Assembly: GCF_006442975.2 (NCBI RefSeq)
Contig: NZ_CP083954.1
Span: 1,240,001-1,304,000 of the forward strand
Length of the DNA stretch: 64,000 nucleotides
Direction of reading: 5' to 3'
Source of the DNA: Mesorhizobium sp. B2-1-1
Lineage (GTDB): Bacteria; Pseudomonadota; Alphaproteobacteria; Rhizobiales; Rhizobiaceae
Shown here piece after piece: positions 45,591-53,422 of this stretch. A model generated the notes under the pieces. The model saw nothing but the letters and a program-made list of their open reading frames with translations. It searched no databases and was not told the origin of the DNA. Positions within the stretch are counted from its first letter, which is position 1, and the number at the start of each line of letters is the position of its first letter. The position numbers and the translations under genes are program-made.

Positions 45591-46838
45591 TCAACCGTTT
45601 GCTTCTGCTTTTCTTCGTGGGTCAAGCCGCAATGCTTCCGGCGTCACCGAACGGTCGGCGGGCTGCGTCTTGAAGGCGTCGCGGTCCTCGATCGGCACCG
45701 GCGCGCGGCGGCTGATGCGCAGCAGCGTGTAGCCTGCCAGGGAAAGATGCGCGAAGGCGGTCGCCAGAAACAGGCCCTCCGGACGCATCCAGCCCATCAG
45801 GGCGGCCGCCAGCAAGGGTCCGATCATGGTGCCGAAGCCATAGAGCAGCAGCAGGCCGCCCGAAACCTTGACGAAGTCCTCGGCACTGGCGTGGTCGTTG
45901 GCATGCGCCACGGCGATCGAATAGAGCGTATAGGCGAAAGCACCGTAGGCGGCGGTGAAGACGATGACGAAGACGCCGGAGCGCGGCTCGAACAGGAAGA
46001 TCAAGAGCGCGAACAGCGCAGCGCCGAAAGCGGCACCCGCCAGCACGAAGCGCCGGTCGGTCTTGTCGGAGAAACGCCCGGCCGGAAGCTGCATGGCGGC
46101 ACCCGCCACCACCACCAGGCTCATCATCAAGGCGATCTCAGCGGTGGAGATGCCGATGCGGGCGCCATAGACGGCGCCAAGCGTGCCCCATGCGCCGTTG
46201 GCGATGCCGATGAGGACGCAAGCGATGGCCGAGACCGGCGAGTTGGCGTAGAGCCCCTTGACGTCGAGCTTGACGTCCTGGAGCGGCTTGGGGTGCGAGG
46301 CGGTCGATACCGCGGTCGGGATCAGTGACAGGCAGAACAGGATGCCGGTGATCATGAAGAGTGAGGCCGATTTCACGTCGCCGCCGGCGACGATCATCTG
46401 CCCGCCCATGATCGAGGCATAGGTGACCATCATATAGAGGCCGAAAACGGTGCCGCGATTCTCGTTGGTGGCCTTTTCGTTCAGCCAGCTTTCGATGACC
46501 ATGAAGGCGCCGGCCATGGTGAAGCCGGTGAAGGCGCGCAACAGGATCCAGACATATTCGTCGATGACCAGTCCGGTGAGCAGCGCAACGATGGCGCCGG
46601 ACGCGGCGAAGGCGCCGAAGGCGCGCACGTGGCCGGCACGGCGCACGATACGTGGTGCAAAGAAGCAGCCGGTGACGAAGCCGCCGGCCCAGGCTGTGCC
46701 CATCAGGCCAAGCGATGCGGTGGAGAAGCCTTCCACCTGGCCGCGCAGCGGCAACAGCAAGCCGTGCAATCCCGACGCTGCCAAAAGGAAGGCGGTGCCC
46801 CGAAGCAGCGAAAGGATCGGTCTGTAGGCTGCGAGCAT
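45591..46838 (-). CDS. MFS transporter
   Basis: This 415-residue protein has about 12 membrane segments: AFLLAASGLHGLLLPLRGQVEG, GLMGTAWAGGFVTGCFFAPRIVRRAGHVRAFGAFAASGAIVALL, then the conserved motif LRAFTGFTMAGAFMVIESWLNEKATNENRGTVFGLYMMVTYASIMGGQMIV. It resembles the YfcJ/TetA-like MFS branch found widely in alphaproteobacteria. The cytosolic tail is charged (RRAPVPIEDRDAFKTQPADR). It is upstream of a convergent-looking set of small genes. Substrate unknown. Confidence 0.88.
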   Translation of the reverse strand: MLAAYRPILSLLRGTAFLLAASGLHGLLLPLRGQVEGFSTASLGLMGTAWAGGFVTGCFFAPRIVRRAGHVRAFGAFAASGAIVALLTGLVIDEYVWILLRAFTGFTMAGAFMVIESWLNEKATNENRGTVFGLYMMVTYASIMGGQMIVAGGDVKSASLFMITGILFCLSLIPTAVSTASHPKPLQDVKLDVKGLYANSPVSAIACVLIGIANGAWGTLGAVYGARIGISTAEIALMMSLVVVAGAAMQLPAGRFSDKTDRRFVLAGAAFGAALFALLIFLFEPRSGVFVIVFTAAYGAFAYTLYSIAVAHANDHASAEDFVKVSGGLLLLYGFGTMIGPLLAAALMGWMRPEGLFLATAFAHLSLAGYTLLRISRRAPVPIEDRDAFKTQPADRSVTPEALRLDPRRKAEANG

Positions 46839-46922
46839 TTTTTGATCCGGCTGAAATCGAGGAGAGACGCAGAGTCTGAAGACAGTCGCATTCGGGCTTT
46901 TCGGAGGCGGGTCTTTTCGGCC

Positions 46923-47117
46923 TTATCCGCGGCGGAACAGCGCCTCGGCCGCGGATTTGGTGCTGTCCTTCGACTTGAGTTCAGCCTCCAACCGGGCGAT
47001 CTCGTCACGCAGGATGCCGATCCGTTCCGACAACTCGCCGACGGAGAGCAGCGACAGGTCCTGCCCGATCTCGTGCGGACGCGCCTTCTTCTTGGGTTCG
47101 TCGTCGAAGATCGCCAT
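46923..47117 (-). CDS. DUF1192 family protein
   Basis: This 64-residue protein reads MAIFDDEPKKKARPHEIGQD, then LSLLSVGELSERIGILRDEI, ARLEAELKSKDSTKSAAEAL and FRRG. The conserved start MAxFDDEP, the HEIGQDLSLLSVxEL block and a coiled-coil helix define DUF1192. Function is unknown. It is divergent from the quinone oxidoreductase gene with 121 bp between, a common arrangement in rhizobia. Confidence 0.9.
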   Translation of the reverse strand: MAIFDDEPKKKARPHEIGQDLSLLSVGELSERIGILRDEIARLEAELKSKDSTKSAAEALFRRG

Positions 47118-47238
47118 TTGTGCTCCTCCTCCGCCATACCGATTGGCCATTTGCCTGATTTGCCAATGAGCATACATAGGGCAGGGGCGTCGATGCAAAC
47201 AGCCGGCAAGAATGCGGCGAGGAAAGACGGGAGATTTC

Positions 47239-48249
47239 ATGGCGAGCGGATCTAAAATTCCGGCAAGGATGACGGCCATCGCGATCTCCGAGCCGGGTGG
47301 GCCCAGGGTGCTGAAACCGGAGACGCGCGATGTGCCTGTGCCCGGTCCCGGCGAGATATTGATCAAGGTGCGCGCCGCCGGCGTCAACAGGCCCGACGTG
47401 CAGCAGCGCAAGGGCGCCTATCCGCCGCCGCCCGGTGCGTCGGACCTGCCGGGCCTGGAGGCGTCGGGCGAAGTGGCCGCGCTCGGCGACGAGATCTCTC
47501 GCTGGCGCCTTGGCGAGCGCGTCTGCGCGCTCACTCCCGGCGGCGGCTACGCCGAATATGTCAAGGTTCATGCCGGCAGCGTGCTGCCGCTGCCGGCCGG
47601 CTTCACCCACACGGAAGCGGCGGCCGTGCCGGAAAACTATTTCACCGTCTGGCACAATGTGTTCGAGCGCGGCGGCTTGAAGAAAGGCGAAACGCTGCTG
47701 GTTCATGGCGGCTCTTCGGGTATCGGCACAACGGCGATCCAGCTTGCATCGGCCTTCGGTGCCTATGTCATCACTACGGCCGGCAACAAGGAGAAATGCG
47801 ATGCCTGCCTGAAGCTCGGAGCCGACCGGGCGATCAACTACCGCGAGGAGGATTTCGTCGCGGCGGTCAAGGAAGCGACGGGCGGCAAGGGTGCCGACGT
47901 CATCCTCGACATGGTCGGCGGCGACTATGTGGCGCGCAACTACGAGGCCGCGGCGGTCGAGGGCCGGATCGTCCAGATCGCCCTGCAAGGCGGCGCGGTG
48001 GCGAGCGCCGATTTCTCGAAAATCATGGTCAAGCGGCTTGTTCATACCGGTTCGACACTGAGGCCGCGCACCGTCGAGTTCAAGGCGGCGCTGGCAGCCG
48101 CGCTCGAAGCGCAGGTGTGGCCGTTGCTCGGCACGCGCCGGATCGCGCCCGTCATGGACATGATCTTCCCGCTTGCCGATGCCTGGCGGGCGCATGAGCG
48201 TATGGAGGAAGGCGATCATATCGGCAAGATCGTGCTCGACGTCGGCTGA
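47239..48249 (+). CDS. NAD(P)H-quinone oxidoreductase / zinc-free MDR family
   Basis: This 336-residue protein starts ASGSKIPARMTAIAISEPGG and shows GEILIKVRAAGVNRPDVQQRKGAYPPPPGASDLPGLEASGEVAALG. The NADPH-binding motif is LLVHGGSSGIGTTAIQLASAFGAYVITTAGNKEKCDAC, with a GADRAINYREEDFV loop; no zinc ligands are visible. This is the quinone oxidoreductase/PIG3-type subfamily. The ATG at 47239 has GACGGGAG upstream; an earlier frame start at 47212 adds only a few residues. Confidence 0.92.
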   Translation: MASGSKIPARMTAIAISEPGGPRVLKPETRDVPVPGPGEILIKVRAAGVNRPDVQQRKGAYPPPPGASDLPGLEASGEVAALGDEISRWRLGERVCALTPGGGYAEYVKVHAGSVLPLPAGFTHTEAAAVPENYFTVWHNVFERGGLKKGETLLVHGGSSGIGTTAIQLASAFGAYVITTAGNKEKCDACLKLGADRAINYREEDFVAAVKEATGGKGADVILDMVGGDYVARNYEAAAVEGRIVQIALQGGAVASADFSKIMVKRLVHTGSTLRPRTVEFKAALAAALEAQVWPLLGTRRIAPVMDMIFPLADAWRAHERMEEGDHIGKIVLDVG

Positions 48250-48390
48250 CGGCAACATTGCCGATGCCCGGCTGGCCGAGGCGGGCTCATACCCGCGACC
48301 CGGCCCCTGCCTGCAAGCTGAACAAAAGCTTAATGGTGCAATGCAGCATTTGCATCATTGCTATGCAAAATCAGCCATTCAAGTGCCGCT

Positions 48391-48416
48391 CGATGATGAC
48401 TATTTGAGCATCATCG
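48391..48416. promoter_or_regulatory. Inverted repeat upstream of the DUF1127 gene
   Basis: Perfect 8-bp arms CGATGATG and CATCATCG are separated by 10 nt, ending 28 bp before the DUF1127 start codon. It could be a regulator site or a leader hairpin near the ribosome-binding site (GGAGGA). An AT-rich region with GTGCAATGCAGCATTTGCAT lies just upstream. Confidence 0.45.
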
Positions 48417-48444
48417 AAACGGACACCCCATTTGGAGGACTGAC

Positions 48445-48585
48445 ATGAACCCGATCCGCGCTTTCCGTAACTGGCGTATGTACAACGAGACCGTGCGCGA
48501 ACTGAACCGCCTCAACGCGCGCCAGCTCAGCGATCTCGGCATCAACCGCGCCGACATCGAAAAGATCGCCCGCCAGGCGATCTGA
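48445..48585 (+). CDS. DUF1127 family small protein
   Basis: This 46-residue basic protein reads MNPIRAFRNWRMYNETVREL, then NRLNARQLSDLGINRADIEK and IARQAI. The NRLNxRxLxDLGI pattern is the DUF1127 (YjiS-like) signature. In related alphaproteobacteria such proteins act in RNA turnover and phosphate or stress responses. GGAGGACTGAC precedes the ATG. Two hairpins follow, one a good terminator. Confidence 0.9.
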   Translation: MNPIRAFRNWRMYNETVRELNRLNARQLSDLGINRADIEKIARQAI

Positions 48586-48596
48586 CTTCAAGAACC

Positions 48597-48690
48597 GCCC
48601 CGCCGCAAGGCGGGGTCGCAAAGCAGAGCCGCCGCAGACGCTTGCTCGTCGCCGGTTCCGAACCCGCCGGACCTGTCCGGCGGGTTTTGT
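48597..48690 (+). terminator. Two hairpins after the DUF1127 gene, second an intrinsic terminator
   Basis: The first hairpin, CCCCGCC-GCAA-GGCGGGG (48597-48614), lacks a T-run. The second, 12-bp stem AACCCGCCGGAC / GTCCGGCGGGTT at 48661-48686 with a CT loop, is followed by TTGT and reads as a good terminator. Together they bound the small gene. Confidence 0.75.
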
Positions 48691-48852
48691 CTTTCTGGAC
48701 CCCAAACATATTCGCGGCACCATTTTCATGCCGCCCGCGATTGATCTGCCCCGGTGTGGTTGCCAGATCGACGGGCGTTCCCAAAAACGCCTTCCCAAAA
48801 ACATTGCGGAACCGCCGGAGAGCGGTTATATAACCTGCGAATTTCCCATTTT

Positions 48853-48890
48853 GGTGGCTCTAAACCACCGCCCGCGCGGGAACGCGGGCG
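48853..48890 (+). promoter_or_regulatory. Two stem-loops in the DUF1013/TrcR leader
   Basis: GGTGG-CTCTAAA-CCACC (48853-48869) is followed directly by CGCCCGCG-CGGGAA-CGCGGGCG (48869-48890). They end 19 bp before the ATG of the DUF1013 gene, so they lie in its 5' leader close to the ribosome-binding site. They may control translation or simply be GC-rich leader structure. Confidence 0.4.
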
Positions 48891-48909
48891 AACGAGAAGG
48901 ATTTTTAAA

Positions 48910-49602
48910 ATGGCCAATACGCTGCTGATGCCAAAGGCGACCGCTGTCTGGCTGGTCGACAACACCGCGCTTTCCTTCGAGCAGATAGCACAGTTCTGCG
49001 GGCTGCATCCGCTCGAGGTCAAGGCGATCGCCGACGGCGAATCGGCGCAAGGCATCAAGGGCATGGATCCGATCATGACCGGCCAGTTGACCCGCGACGA
49101 GATCGCGCGTGCCGAGAAGGATCCGAACCAGCGGTTGAAGCTTTCGGACCCCAAGGTGCGGGTGCCGGAATCCAAGCGCAAGGGGCCGCGCTACACCCCG
49201 CTGTCGAAGCGTCAGGACCGACCGAACGCCATTCTCTGGTTAGTGCGCAACCATCCCGAATTGAAGGACGCGCAGATCTCGCGCCTCGTCGGCACCACCA
49301 AGTCCACGATCGAGCAGATCCGCGAGCGCAAGCACTGGAACTCTGCCAACCTGCAGCCGATGGACCCGGTGACGCTCGGTCTCGCCTCGCAGATCGATCT
49401 TGACATGGAAGTCAACCGCGCATCGCGCGGCCGCGAGCAGGCACAGCCGGTCGGCGACACATTGCTGCCGGCGGCGCTGACCGAGCGCCTGGTTCCGGCT
49501 CCCGAAAAGCCGAAGGACGAGGATGCCGAACTCGACGCCAACGCCGTGTTCGCCAAGCTCTCGGCTCTGAAGTCGAAGGACAGGGATAACGACGAGGAGT
49601 AG
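48910..49602 (+). CDS. DUF1013 family protein (TrcR-like cell-cycle transcription factor)
   Basis: This 230-residue protein begins MANTLLMPKATAVWLVDNTA, then LSFEQIAQFCGLHPLEVKAIADGE (helix-turn-helix-like), VPESKRKGPRYTPLSKRQDRPNAILWLVRNHPELKDAQISRLVGTTKSTIEQIRERKHWNSANLQPMDPVTLGLASQIDLD. This is DUF1013, conserved in alphaproteobacteria; the Caulobacter member TrcR has been reported to travel with RNA polymerase and affect cell-cycle transcription. The ATG at 48910 fits the family start; frame extends upstream to 48754 through the leader hairpins, which I reject. The C-terminus is acidic and Asp/Glu-rich. Confidence 0.93.
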   Translation: MANTLLMPKATAVWLVDNTALSFEQIAQFCGLHPLEVKAIADGESAQGIKGMDPIMTGQLTRDEIARAEKDPNQRLKLSDPKVRVPESKRKGPRYTPLSKRQDRPNAILWLVRNHPELKDAQISRLVGTTKSTIEQIRERKHWNSANLQPMDPVTLGLASQIDLDMEVNRASRGREQAQPVGDTLLPAALTERLVPAPEKPKDEDAELDANAVFAKLSALKSKDRDNDEE

Positions 49603-49622
49603 AATTCTCGCGAACTCGACCG

Positions 49623-49648
49623 AAAAGCCCGCTTCGAGCGGGCTTTTT
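49623..49648 (+). terminator. Intrinsic terminator after the DUF1013 gene
   Basis: An 11-bp stem AAAAGCCCGCT / AGCGGGCTTTT with TCG loop and T6 tail lies 20 bp after the stop codon. It is AT-flanked on both sides so may also serve the convergent WYL-regulator remnant. Confidence 0.9.
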
Positions 49649-49664
49649 TACGGGTTGGGAGACC

Positions 49665-50386
49665 TCAGCTTCGCGCCGCACGGTCCGGCGCCATGCCGTA
49701 ATCCTCGCTGCGTTCCACCGCCCGGTAAAAATCGGCGAGCTGCTTGCCGCGCTCCGGCTTGAAGACGCGGCCTGCGATGACCACCGAGGCGATGCGATCG
49801 ATGCGGAAGGCGCGGAAATCGTCGCGCATCTCGCACCAGGCGACCAGCGTCCACACCTTGCCCCAGAACCAAAGGCCCAAGGGCCTGATGTCGCGGGCGG
49901 TGCCGCGGCCGGCTTCGTCCGAATAGTCGATGGTCAGCACCTGGCGCTTCTCGATGGCGCGCTCGATCAGGTCGATCGCCTCGCGCGCGGCATCGCTCAC
50001 CACACCCACATCGGCGTGTGGATCTCGGTGCGAGCGATACGGTCCTTTTCGGCATCGGGCAGCACCGCGCCGATCTTGACCAAAGCCTCATCAGCGGCCC
50101 GGGCCATGGCCGCACCGCCAAAGGCACGCACCATGCGGGCGCCGGCGACCAGCGCCACGATCTCGTCACGCGTGAACATCAGCGGTGGAAGGTCGAAACC
50201 CTCCCTCATCATGTAGCCGACGCCCGCTTCCCCATCGATCGGCACTCCGGTCGACTGAAGGTCGGCTATGTCGCGATAGATGGTTCGCTCGGAAACCTCG
50301 AGCCATGTGCCAAGCTTCTGCGCGGTGACCAGACGGCCACCGCGCAAATGCTGCACGATCTGGAAGAGCCTGTCGGCGCGTCGCAT
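49665..50386 (-). pseudogene. YafY-type (HTH plus WYL) transcriptional regulator, frameshifted
   Basis: The first 129 codons from ATG 50386 read MRRADRLFQIVQHLRGGRLV, TAQKLGTWLEVSERTIYRDIADL and the start of the WYL region, ending at a TGA (49997) right after HTPMWVW. The rest of the protein, VSDAAREAIDLIERAIEKRQVLTIDYSDEAGRGTARDIRPLGLWFWGKVWTLVAW...FRIDRIASVVIAGR, continues in another frame to 49665. The full span is 722 bp, not a multiple of three, consistent with a 2-bp insertion or 1-bp deletion around 49999-50005 in the run GTGTGGTG. A GTG at 50009 could start the second half independently. Intact it would be about 239 residues. Confidence 0.8.
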
Positions 50387-50466
50387 CGTATGGTCCCTCG
50401 ATGTTGTTCCTATGCATGTCGCCCAAAACCGGTTGGGCTGCATGCATCGTGTTCTTGCGCATGCCT

Positions 50467-50910
50467 TTATTCCGAAACCGCAGAACACTCGGCGGCATGC
50501 ATCATGGTTTCAAGCCTTCGCACTTGCGCTGCGCGGCCACAAATTCCGCGCCGAAGGACAATTTCCTCGTTGTCGGCGTCATTGGCATCGAGCTCGCGCC
50601 AGAAAGGCGCGACATCGCTCAGCGTCATGCCGCGCCCGAGATACTCAATGGCTGCTTCGGCAACGGTACGCCGATGATAGCCGATCGCGACCGGGCATGT
50701 CACTTCGGCGCCACGTTCAAAGGGAAGCGCCGTGCGCAGCACGCGAACGTCCATCTCGACGCCTTCGGGAATCGAGCGGATGAATTCGTCGACCTGTTGC
50801 GCCGTCGGCACCAGCGTCGTCTGGTCTTCGACTCCATCTGCCACCGTGCGCGGGGCCGGTCTGATGCCGTTGACCCCCGGCGTGTTCAATCTGTCGGTCC
50901 AGCTCTTCAT
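50467..50910 (-). CDS. MGMT-family-like protein (O6-alkylguanine-DNA alkyltransferase-like fold)
   Basis: This 147-residue protein begins MKSWTDRLNTPGVNGIRPAP and then PTAQQVDEFIRSIPEGVEMDVRVLRTALPFERGAEVTCPVAIGYHRRTVAEAAIEYLGRG, with APFWRELD near residue 108. The order 'VPTAxxVDxFIRxIPxG...VTCP...RTVAEAA...PFWR' recalls a widespread small family labelled MGMT family protein; the Cys of VTCP would occupy the alkyl-acceptor neighbourhood, but the canonical PCHR motif is absent, so repair activity is unproven. AGGACGAG precedes the ATG. It is preceded by the palindromic operator at 50949-50972. Confidence 0.65.
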   Translation of the reverse strand: MKSWTDRLNTPGVNGIRPAPRTVADGVEDQTTLVPTAQQVDEFIRSIPEGVEMDVRVLRTALPFERGAEVTCPVAIGYHRRTVAEAAIEYLGRGMTLSDVAPFWRELDANDADNEEIVLRRGICGRAAQVRRLETMMHAAECSAVSE

Positions 50911-50948
50911 CGCTCGTCCTGTTCACCGCTCGCATCTATGGCATGGCG

Positions 50949-50972
50949 CTCCTGACACCATTCTGTCAGGAG
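50949..50972. promoter_or_regulatory. Palindromic operator, copy 1 (CTCCTGACA-N6-TGTCAGGAG)
   Basis: Perfect 9-bp arms CTCCTGACA and TGTCAGGAG with a 6-nt spacer (CCATTC). Its near edge is 39 nt upstream of the ATG of the MGMT-like gene (start 50910, minus strand), and it overlaps the stop codon of the DJ-1/PfpI gene. The same arms recur at 51849-51874, almost the same distance from another start codon, so it is a likely repressor site. Confidence 0.75.
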
Positions 50973-51556
50973 GGTTCAGCATACTCCCTGGCGAACAGCG
51001 TCCGCATCTCGGCAAGTTCGCCGTTTCGTTCAGGATAGAGCGTCTTCAGGAAAGCCAGCGCGAAGGTGCCGGGCGCCGAACCTGGCGCGGAAACGATCTT
51101 GCCATCGGACACGGCATGCGGCACGTCCTGATAATTGTGATCGCCGGCATAGCCAGCAATGTGGCGGTTGATCCAGTCACGGCCATTGCTGGTGTGCCTC
51201 GCCTTCTCGAACATGCCGGCCCGGGCCAGCGCCAGCGTTCCAGCGCAGATACCGCCGACGACACCATCCCGCATCGCAACATCCCTGAGCAATTCCGCCA
51301 CCTCGGGCGGCGCCTCGCCCGCCCATCGGTCGGAGCCAATGACGGCGATTGCATCGAGATCGGCATTTTCATCGGCGCCGGCCGAGCGGTCGGGCGTCAG
51401 CCGGAAACCGCTGATCCCGCTCACCGGCGTGCCATCGGGTGTCAGCGAAACCGCGCGGGCGCCGAACCATTCGACCGCCGAGGCCGCCAGCAGGCCATAT
51501 TCCCAGTCGGCGAAGCCGTCTATGAAAAGAAGGCCGATTGTCTTCTGCTTGGGCAT
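50966..51556 (-). CDS. DJ-1/PfpI family protein
   Basis: This 196-residue class I glutamine amidotransferase-like protein begins MPKQKTIGLLFIDGFADWEY and contains the nucleophile region GVVGGICAGTLALARAGM with Cys in the elbow ICAGT, plus an AIAVIGSDRW loop and HNYQDVPHAVSDGKIVSAPGSAPGTFALAFLKTL at the end. The family includes proteases, chaperones and glyoxalases; the conserved Glu in DWEYGLLA and the Cys fit an active-site dyad. Start at 51556 chosen over an upstream frame. Probably in an operon behind the 55-residue gene. Confidence 0.9.
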   Translation of the reverse strand: MPKQKTIGLLFIDGFADWEYGLLAASAVEWFGARAVSLTPDGTPVSGISGFRLTPDRSAGADENADLDAIAVIGSDRWAGEAPPEVAELLRDVAMRDGVVGGICAGTLALARAGMFEKARHTSNGRDWINRHIAGYAGDHNYQDVPHAVSDGKIVSAPGSAPGTFALAFLKTLYPERNGELAEMRTLFAREYAEPS

Positions 51557-51639
51557 ACGCTCGCTCCGCCCCTCGCGTGCCGGACTTATCATCTGGGCGT
51601 TGGGCGCCTACATCCAACCGCTTTGCCGAAAAATTCGTC

Positions 51640-51807
51640 TCAATTGTCGCGAAGGCGACGTTCGGCATACATGTCCGGCCAGCCGATATCCTTGCGAATG
51701 TCCGCCGGCAGCGAGTTGATGAACCGCTGGGTGCGGATCTCGTTGCGCATCGTACGAATCTTGCCGACATAGTGCTGCATGCCGCGCAGAATGGTGGAAC
51801 CGGTCAT
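51640..51807 (-). CDS. DUF1127-like small protein
   Basis: This 55-residue protein reads MTGSTILRGMQHYVGKIRTM, then RNEIRTQRFINSLPADIRKD and IGWPDMYAERRLRDN. The RFINSLPADIRKDIGWPD core resembles the DUF1127/YjiS-type small basic proteins. AGAGAGGAGACTAGCC places an excellent ribosome-binding site before the ATG. It lies 83 bp upstream of the DJ-1 gene on the minus strand and 41 nt downstream of the second copy of the palindromic operator. Confidence 0.75.
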   Translation of the reverse strand: MTGSTILRGMQHYVGKIRTMRNEIRTQRFINSLPADIRKDIGWPDMYAERRLRDN

Positions 51808-51848
51808 GGCTAGTCTCCTCTCTGTGAATGAAGACAGTATCGCACACC

Positions 51849-51874
51849 CCTCCTGACAGCAGTCTGTCAGGAGG
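51849..51874. promoter_or_regulatory. Palindromic operator, copy 2 (CCTCCTGACAG-N4-CTGTCAGGAGG)
   Basis: Perfect 11-bp arms CCTCCTGACAG and CTGTCAGGAGG around CAGT. It contains the whole copy-1 motif and lies 42 nt upstream of the ATG of the DUF1127-like gene on the minus strand. The position relative to the start is almost the same as for copy 1, strong evidence that both are bound by one regulator. Confidence 0.8.
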
Positions 51875-52116
51875 ATGGCAGGGCCTTGATAATAGTTGCG
51901 ATCGGTGCGTTATCCCTGTGAAGGTACCGTTTTCACTGCATCAGACCGCGGCCCGAAGCAGGTTTAGAAGGCCGAGATTGTTCACTAATGCAATGCTTGG
52001 TCATGATCCATTGTTCAGCGTTTGGCGACGGACTGTCAGGATACGTGGTCTCCAGCCAGGGATCCGAAGTTCTGATATGGAGGGAGAAAATTCTTCCCCA
52101 AAACAGGGAGACGACC

Positions 52117-53064
52117 ATGAGCCTTCAACTGACAGGAATTCACCATCTGACCGCCATCACCGCCAATGCGCGTGGAAATCTTCATTTCTATACAAGGGTG
52201 CTGGGTTTGCGGCTGGTCAAGAAGACGGTGAACCAGGACGATACCTCAGCCTACCACCTCTTCTATGCCGATGGCGAAGCGACGCCGGGCACCGACCTTA
52301 CTTTCTTCGACTGGCCGGTCGGCCGCGAGCGACGCGGCACCCACAGCATTGTCCGGACCAGCCTCAGGGTTGGTGGCCAGGACAGCCTTGCCTGGTGGAA
52401 GCAACACTTGACTGACGAAAATGTCGTCACGAGTGAGATTGCCGACATCGGTGGCTACGCCAGCCTGGATTTCGAGGACCCCGAGGGCCAGCGTCTGCGC
52501 CTCGTCAGCGATGACGGCAAGGGCGACAGCCGCCCCTGGGCGCAAAGCCCCGTGCCGGTCGAACACCAGATCCGCGGGCTCGGGCCGATCGTCATCAGCG
52601 TTCCCGACCTCACCAATACCGAAGCAGTGGTGACGCAAGTGATGAACATGCGCAAGGTCCGAGACTATGCCTCGCCGGAGGGCCAGGTTCAGGTCTTTGA
52701 AATGGGCGAGGGTGGGCCGGCGGCGGAATTGCACGTCCTGGTGCAGCCGGGACTGGCGCCGGCAAGGCAAGGTGCCGGTGCGGTTCATCACGTCGCCTTC
52801 AGGGCGCCGGACCAGGAGACGCTGCATCAATGGACGGCGCGGCTCGCCGAATTCCGTCTGCCGTCGAGCGGCGAGGTCGAGCGCTATTATTTCCGCTCCC
52901 TCTATTTCCGCGAGCCGAATGGCATCCTGTTCGAGATCGCCACTGACGGGCCGGGGTTCACCGCCGACGAACCGCTGGAGACGCTGGGCGAAAAGTTGGC
53001 CCTGCCGCCATTCCTGGAATCGAAGCGCGCTTCGATCGAGGCCGGCCTCAAGCCGCTGAAGTAG
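52117..53064 (+). CDS. VOC-family (glyoxalase-fold) ring-cleaving dioxygenase-like protein
   Basis: This 315-residue protein has two beta-alpha-beta-beta-beta modules of the vicinal oxygen chelate superfamily, starting [20 protein letters not shown] and [47 protein letters not shown]. Metal-ligand candidates are His9 in GIHHLTAI, His in [12 protein letters not shown] and Glu in [13 protein letters not shown]. It matches the PcpA/LinE/MhqO hydroquinone dioxygenase-like group widespread in proteobacteria. CAGGGAG precedes the ATG. A half-copy of the palindrome (CTGTCAGGA) lies about 77 bp upstream. Substrate is uncertain. Confidence 0.85.
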   Translation: MSLQLTGIHHLTAITANARGNLHFYTRVLGLRLVKKTVNQDDTSAYHLFYADGEATPGTDLTFFDWPVGRERRGTHSIVRTSLRVGGQDSLAWWKQHLTDENVVTSEIADIGGYASLDFEDPEGQRLRLVSDDGKGDSRPWAQSPVPVEHQIRGLGPIVISVPDLTNTEAVVTQVMNMRKVRDYASPEGQVQVFEMGEGGPAAELHVLVQPGLAPARQGAGAVHHVAFRAPDQETLHQWTARLAEFRLPSSGEVERYYFRSLYFREPNGILFEIATDGPGFTADEPLETLGEKLALPPFLESKRASIEAGLKPLK

Positions 53065-53179
53065 ATCGTTCTCCGATCAAAGGCTGGCGCCGCGTTCCAG
53101 TCCGGATCGCGGCGCCTATTTTTTTCGAGCGACGAACGACGCGCTTTGACAGCCGACCGCGATGCTGGTCAAAGGCGGC

Positions 53180-53341
53180 ATGTCGAAACTCCTCGCCCTC
53201 GTCATCCTTGGCATCATGGTCATCCAGTTGATCAAGCCGCTCGGCTGGCCGGGGCTGAAACGGCGCAGCGACTTCTGGAAGCTGGCGCTCCTGGCCATGG
53301 CGGCCATTTCGATAACGGCCGTGCTTGGACATTGGACGTAG
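53180..53341 (+). CDS. Small two-helix membrane protein
   Basis: This 53-residue protein reads MSKLLALVILGIMVIQLIKP, then LGWPGLKRRSDFWKLALLAM and AAISITAVLGHWT. It has two membrane segments joined by the conserved-looking loop KPLGWPGLKRRSDFWK. AAAGG is a weak ribosome site upstream; an in-frame ATG at 53162 would add six residues. The whole gene is overlaid by longer antisense frames without protein features. Function is unknown. Confidence 0.65.
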   Translation: MSKLLALVILGIMVIQLIKPLGWPGLKRRSDFWKLALLAMAAISITAVLGHWT

Positions 53342-53422
53342 CGCAGTTCCAGGAAGGTGTCTGGCGGTTTCCCGCCTGGAATGCGCAGGATGGAATATCG
53401 GGCCGGCACGAGCCGGCGGCAA

